DNA from: Pseudorasbora parva
Lineage: Eukaryota > Chordata > Actinopteri > Cypriniformes > Gobionidae
NCBI RefSeq assembly: GCF_024679245.1
Contig: NC_090176.1
Location: 21,874,793 to 21,938,792 of the forward strand
Reading direction: 5' to 3'
DNA: 64,000 bases
Shown here: positions 59,210 through 64,000 of the stretch, in pieces
Position numbering within the stretch: the stretch's first letter is position 1
Layout: each line of letters opens with the position of its first letter
The notes under the pieces: model-generated
Databases searched by the model: none
Told to the model about the DNA's origin: nothing
The model's input: only the letters and a program-made list of their open reading frames with translations
Made by a program: the position numbers and the translations under genes

Positions 59210-59696
59210 TAGGAATGCACCAAATTGTAATGTCTTACCCAAAAAAAAAAAAAAAAAAATTCCAATCAATTAATTAAACCTATTTAATAATCAACATTTA
59301 AATGCTAAAACTGATTTATATCATCTTTTTAATGACAGAATTGTATCTACATCAGTTTGTCCAGTTTTTGGCTAAATAAATATTTAGTGAAGTTTTGTTT
59401 ATGCATCAACAAAAAACAGACTAAAATATCTTAGATTTACGAAACCATTTCATTACCGATTTTAAGTCGAGAAATTAATACAGTCAATTCAAGTTAGTGT
59501 CCACACTGCTCAAATGTTTAACTGTTGTAGCTTGCCTACGTTGTGTGCATGAGTGTGCCATCGGAGAAGTGCTAATTAAACGTTTGGTTTGGTTATTGAT
59601 TTCAGTCTTCCAAAACCATTTCGGCCTGAAAACAAAAATACATGTTTGTCTGAACATTTTAGCTGTAGAGGTAGCTGAAATTTCGGTGCATCCCTG
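59210..59696. mobile_element. hAT MITE (TAGGAATGCACCAAATT end)
   Basis: Starts TAGGAATGCACCAAATTG and ends GAAATTTCGGTGCATCCCTG; inverted ends share GGnATGCACCnAA. Flanks ATTTAAAT (59202-59209) and ATTTAACT (59697-59704) match at 7 of 8 positions, consistent with an aged hAT duplication. An A run of about 18 lies near 59240. Confidence 0.7.
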
Positions 59697-60045
59697 ATTT
59701 AACTCTTGTGCATCAATTTTAAAAAAAGTTACTCAGAGGGCCTTGGAGGACAAAAATGTCCATGTCAAAAAAGCAGAGACTTTAAGTTTGGTTTTATTTT
59801 AAAGAAGACCCTTTGCCGATTCTTATTAAAGTAAAAAACTACAGTTTTACGTTTTTTAACATTTATGAACATTATTTTATATAAAATATCTATATTTAAA
59901 TAAAATATTAAACTAAAAAACGGCTAGATAATTAAAGCCATGAATCTGAAATCTGAAGTTGTGCATAAATTTGAGGTTAATATTATCTTATTTACTTTCA
60001 GTAAGATTTTTTTTTTGACTTTTTTTAACCAAATTTTCCCCATTA
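59697..60045. other. Intron sequence, nothing recognised
   Basis: A+T-rich interval between insertions. No gene signals. Confidence 0.4.
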
Positions 60046-60551
60046 TGGCTCGTTTCCACAGAGCGATACGGTTCAGTACAGGACAGTACAGTTCAGTGCT
60101 ATTCTGGACGCTATACCCTAATGCGTTTCCACCGCTAACAGTCTTTTTACTTGATAAGCGTGGTGTATTGATCAATGTCATTCTCACGTGACGAAGAAAG
60201 CAACAAAGTAAACAACAATGGACAAAATACAGCAGATCCTGTTTTTGCTTCTCGGCATGTGGTTGTTTGTCACAAGAAGATGACAGGCTTTGTTTGAGCC
60301 AAGGAAAAACACAGCTGAAAAATCATGCACAAGTGACAATTCTCTGTCAACCAATCAACGTTCTGCAATAAGTCTCGCTCCACCCCTTAGTACTGGAGTG
60401 CTGTGCTAGGTACCACAACACAGGGCTGCCAAAAAAAGTGGTATGGACCGGTTTGGGATAAGGGTAGGATTCACAACTGACAGCGGAAACTGCAAAAATT
60501 GCACACCGTACCGAACTGTACTGAACTGTACGGCTAGGTGGAAACAAGCCA
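60046..60551. mobile_element. TA-flanked MITE (TGGCTCGTTTCCAC ends)
   Basis: Starts TGGCTCGTTTCCACAGAG and ends TAGGTGGAAACAAGCCA, with TA at 60044-60045 and 60552-60553. Internal GTACAGTTCAGT and ACTGTACTGAACTGTAC motifs occur near both ends, plausible binding repeats. The GTTTCCAC core resembles the 13783 element, but the target site differs. Confidence 0.75.
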
Positions 60552-63500
60552 TAAGATGCCAGCAAAGCTCTGCTGGTACACACAGTGGTTGGACTTGTGA
60601 TTTGCTCTACAGTACAGTTTTCTCTCTAATATTTCACACGCACACACACATGCACAATTTTTTTTATCACACATACAAACCACACTGACATCTATACCAA
60701 CACACCCAAACAATTATAGCTGCACAATTTATCAAACTGGCTCTTATAATATGCTGAAGCAGAAAACAGGAATAAAGCGAGCATTTGCTTTATAGGCCAT
60801 ACCTGAGAAAATGGCACCATCTGGTAAAAAAAAATAGTAAAACATTTTATTTTGAAGCTTTGCCCATTGAATTAAAGGCTATTAACGGCATCATTTTATA
60901 GTCAAATGGCCCTGTGATTAAAAATTGTTTTGTTGGGGTTCAATGGGGACAATTTTGCCCTTAAGGTCCTAAGTATAACTATTTTGTGTAGCTAGTATAA
61001 AATGGATTTATTAAAGGAAATGGGGTTAAAATAAAACAATTCCAAATAAACATTTATACACAAGAAAAAACAAATACAAAACAAATATATATCTTATACT
61101 GCTCCATTGGGCTGTAATTATGGGGCGTGTTTTAACAGAACCAGGAAAGAAAAGGCCTCTGCATTCAATTGGATAGACCTACAACCAATCAGAGCAAAAA
61201 TAGAGGACTATTAGAGCACTATTTAAAGGGACAGTCATTTGTTGTGGTGTTCGAAACTATAGTGGACATTACTGAGTGTGCTAAATTCAGTCCAACATTG
61301 AACCGCAATAACGAGTGTAGTACAGCTGATGTACACTCAATGGCTGTCCGACTTCTCTCACTTGTTTTCATTTACTCCTTCAAGTGAACTATATTAGTGG
61401 ACTAACTTAGAGAATAATGAATGAGGGTTTAGGGGGAGATTTCGGATCAGCCCATGTCGTTTCAAAGAATAGCACAACAGTGAGCGAGCGCATCGAGTAT
61501 AAACTCCTCAAACGTACGAGGCATTACCAGTCTTGGTTGGGACGGTGGTCTTGGAAAATTTACATTGCTCTGTTACGGTCAGACTTACAAAATCCAAAAA
61601 ACTGCCATACTGGCGAGCTTACTTTGTTTTCTTGTTTTATCAACAATTTCCTGCGGCAATCATTTCCCACCTATCACTCCATTCTCGTTCTGATACTGAA
61701 GAATCCAACACAAGACACTTTCAAGCTAGTAACTTTTACATGAGTGCCTGTTAGCGTGTCACTCCCTACATTGCTAGGTTGCCAGAGAGCGAGTACCTGT
61801 TGTTCTTTGATAAGAATTATCAAACGTTTTATCAAACGTATTTTTTATTGATATCGATTACATGTCTATCGTGATACATATTGTTATCGTTTTATCGCTT
61901 GGACTTAGGAGTAGGTGACGTATGTTGAGCAACACACAGTTGTCAACAGAACTCAACTGCATGTATGCTGGAAGAAGTGGAAGAAGTAGATGAGTGTAAA
62001 CGATCTTTGCCGGTGTCGTGAAAATAATTCAAGGATACACGTAGTACTTACCAACACGATCATCATTTTTGAGAGAAATGGTAAAGGTGAATGCATGTAC
62101 GAAGTTCTTTGTTTAGGATTAGAACGAATTCAACCCAAGTTTTCTTTGGTAACGTGGATCATTACTGTTTGTCATCTGTCCATCATCTTATGAAGCCCGG
62201 CCTGACAATTTGATTGGTCCGAACAGCTCTGGTTCGAGTATAGTTGTTCCACAACGGATCCAGTCCAGACCAAACTTCCCGACCTCAAATATTGTGGACG
62301 GGGCTAAGTTCGGCTGGCGTCCAGGCTACCTTTAAATGCCTATTTCCGTAACACTCGTTCTAGTTGTTTTTAATTTAAGGACGCATCCAGTGTGAACGAC
62401 CCTTAAATCTAGAGGTTCTCCTATCCACATCGCCAGTCTCTCCGAATGAAAGCACACGCGCTCCTGCAGAAAAACTATGATAAGGAGCCCCAGAACGAGT
62501 CGTAGCCTTGTCTCCCCTTAGGGCTGAAAAGGAAGAGATGGAGAAAACAAAGGAATGAGTGAATAAGCGAGAGGGGCGAAAACAGAATGAAGGCAGATTC
62601 TAATAGTCCTAACTACCCAGAGGGAGTTTAAAAAGATATTAAACGTTTGAATAATACATTTGGAATACATATGAAAGGATATTAAAATGGATTTGCTATT
62701 AAGGCAGTTTCCAGGCAACATGGACCCCTGGAAGAGGGGAGATGTGAAGTGGACTACGCTCGCAGAATTCTGTGCCCTTTTTGAAGCATGAATACTGAAG
62801 CCAGTGCGCGCTCTCTGAACAGCTGTTGGCTGTAATTTCCCCGCTTGCCTTGATCCTGATCCATAATTAATGCATCTATATCCTGATTACTACATTAAAG
62901 ACTGTTGATATAAATGGATATGGAGAGTTTATTATGAGCTGTTAGTCAGCATATATTTTGAATGAGCTCTTTTAATTGGTTGTTTTAGGGTTCGGCGTGT
63001 GAGCATGAGAGCGATTAGAGAGATTGCTCATAAGATTTATAACGCTTCACTCAGTCCGTTTTGGTTGGATCTTTATAAATATTTTACCTCAGATTGGTCA
63101 TATGCTCTCTATGTGGCTCTCTAAGGGACTCATTGTGCCATCTGCAAAACAAAATGACAGCAGTTGAGCACCACATAACCTTCACATAACCCAAGTGTTT
63201 GCTTAAGAGTTACTGAAGCCAAGAGATTTAGTACGCATTAATGCAGCATACAGTTTCAACATTGAGATTAGGAAACAGCGGGCTGCGCATTTGGTTTGTG
63301 ACAATACAATTATTTTGGATGCCTATCAAGCTCAAGCTTTACAAAAGTTATTCTCTGTTAGGGATTTGCTTGGGCAGAGCAATAGGCCCGTCAACACTGG
63401 CACGTTATAATAATTATGGCTATCCTAAAGCTTCTTTTGGGCCGTAGTTGCCTACTTAAAGAAAATATATTGTCCACAAACATGAAGATGGGAATGCGTG

Positions 63501-64000
63501 AAATTGCAGGCCCCAGAATTCGACCAAATGGTCACATTAGGACCTTTTTTTCTGCTGGTGTGACTACATTTTGTTAGAGCTTGCACTAGTGCCACCACAA
63601 CACTGCACCGCTGATAAGAGCTGCCTTTTGTGTTGCATATGAGAAACATCGACTGGAAAACGAAGCTAAAGTGAAATGAAACTGCACTACTCGTTTTGAG
63701 TTGAACTGTGTGTACGTTTGTCAGCTTGGGCCGATAATTAGACAGCGCAGAGCAAGCTGATAGTCAGAACAGGTTTACTTGCAGGTCGAGCACGCGACAC
63801 CATTACTGCACAGTGCTGGGAGATCCAGTGGGAAAGCGTTTGAATGCGGCTTACAATTAATAAAATCGCTGCAAGATTTAATGGCATTTAGAAGCATTCA
63901 AATTCAAAGCAGAATTCTCTGTTATAAACCATAGATTTCAGATCAAACAGTGCTGATGTGGAAACCAGGAGAAACATGGTTATGAGCCATTTTCAATCCA
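60552..64000. other. Intron sequence to the window edge, mostly unrecognised
   Basis: Fragments only: GTGTTCGAAACTATAGTGGA near 61237 (related to 47789) and CCAGTGTGAACGACCCTTAA near 62388, which looks like a transposon terminus without a partner. No further pard3b exon and no RNA gene seen. Confidence 0.4.

Larger units (their letters stand above)
25798..64000 (+). other. pard3b intron 2, at least 38.2 kb, open at the right edge
   Basis: Starts at donor GTAAGG. I looked for the next par-3 exon and found none, so the intron extends beyond the window. Very long introns are usual in PARD3B genes. Contents are annotated separately. Confidence 0.75.

Noticed and set aside
1..64000. CRISPR array, operon or prophage content
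   Set aside because: No regularly spaced direct repeats, no prokaryotic gene layout; all evidence is for vertebrate intron sequence.

Overview
This window is nuclear DNA of a teleost fish, most likely a cyprinid (zebrafish, carp or goldfish relatives). The evidence is two spliced coding exons of a vertebrate polarity gene separated by a 22 kb intron, no long open reading frames, high A+T, and a dense load of fish-type transposons: hAT, Tc1, TTAA-flanked and TWA-flanked MITEs, a 5S-rRNA-derived SINE and an L2-like LINE. Nothing here is prokaryotic and there is no CRISPR array.

The only host gene I can support is the 5' part of a par-3 family gene, best matched to PARD3B (fish pard3b), on the + strand. 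Exon A (3333-3449, 39 codons from the start ATG) and exon B (25696-25797, 34 codons) both have consensus splice sites and phase 0. Together they encode the first 73 residues of the N-terminal oligomerisation domain. Intron 1 is 22,246 bp. Intron 2 runs from 25798 past the right edge, so it exceeds 38 kb. I found no third exon. The 5' UTR (about 3181-3332) may be joined to an upstream non-coding exon and contains a seven-codon uORF.

The rest is intron filled with transposable elements, many nested. The main clusters are: 1149-2091 (MITE with a SINE inside); 4054-5012 (two TTAA elements sharing one TTAA); 11537-17245 (a TTAA MITE carrying two hAT insertions, a TWA element and a second TTAA MITE that itself holds a hAT); 17412-18628 (TTAA element with a captured exon); 27250-28174 (dead Tc1); 31978-35528 (a broken hAT whose zinc-finger exon was hit by a hAT MITE, itself hit by another hAT); 35987-38997 (four levels of nesting); 40949-43671 (Tc1 with two inserts); 48186-49369, 50670-52300 and 57504-60553. 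Direct target duplications identify many insertions exactly: 8 bp for hAT-like, TTAA, TWA, or TA.

The most interesting signal is a 500-535 bp hAT-like MITE family at 13141, 48186 and 58350, with an inverted truncated relative at 49020-49369. It carries an antisense fragment resembling the Q motif and Walker A loop of a RecQ-type helicase. All three copies that keep the loop read PTGYGEC where a working helicase has PTGxGKS. Apparently unique stretches (for example 18.6-20.4, 22.2-25.7, 39.0-40.9, 46.3-47.8, 52.3-56.4 and 60.6-64.0 kb) hold no gene I can recognise; a few are candidate intronic enhancers on weak grounds.
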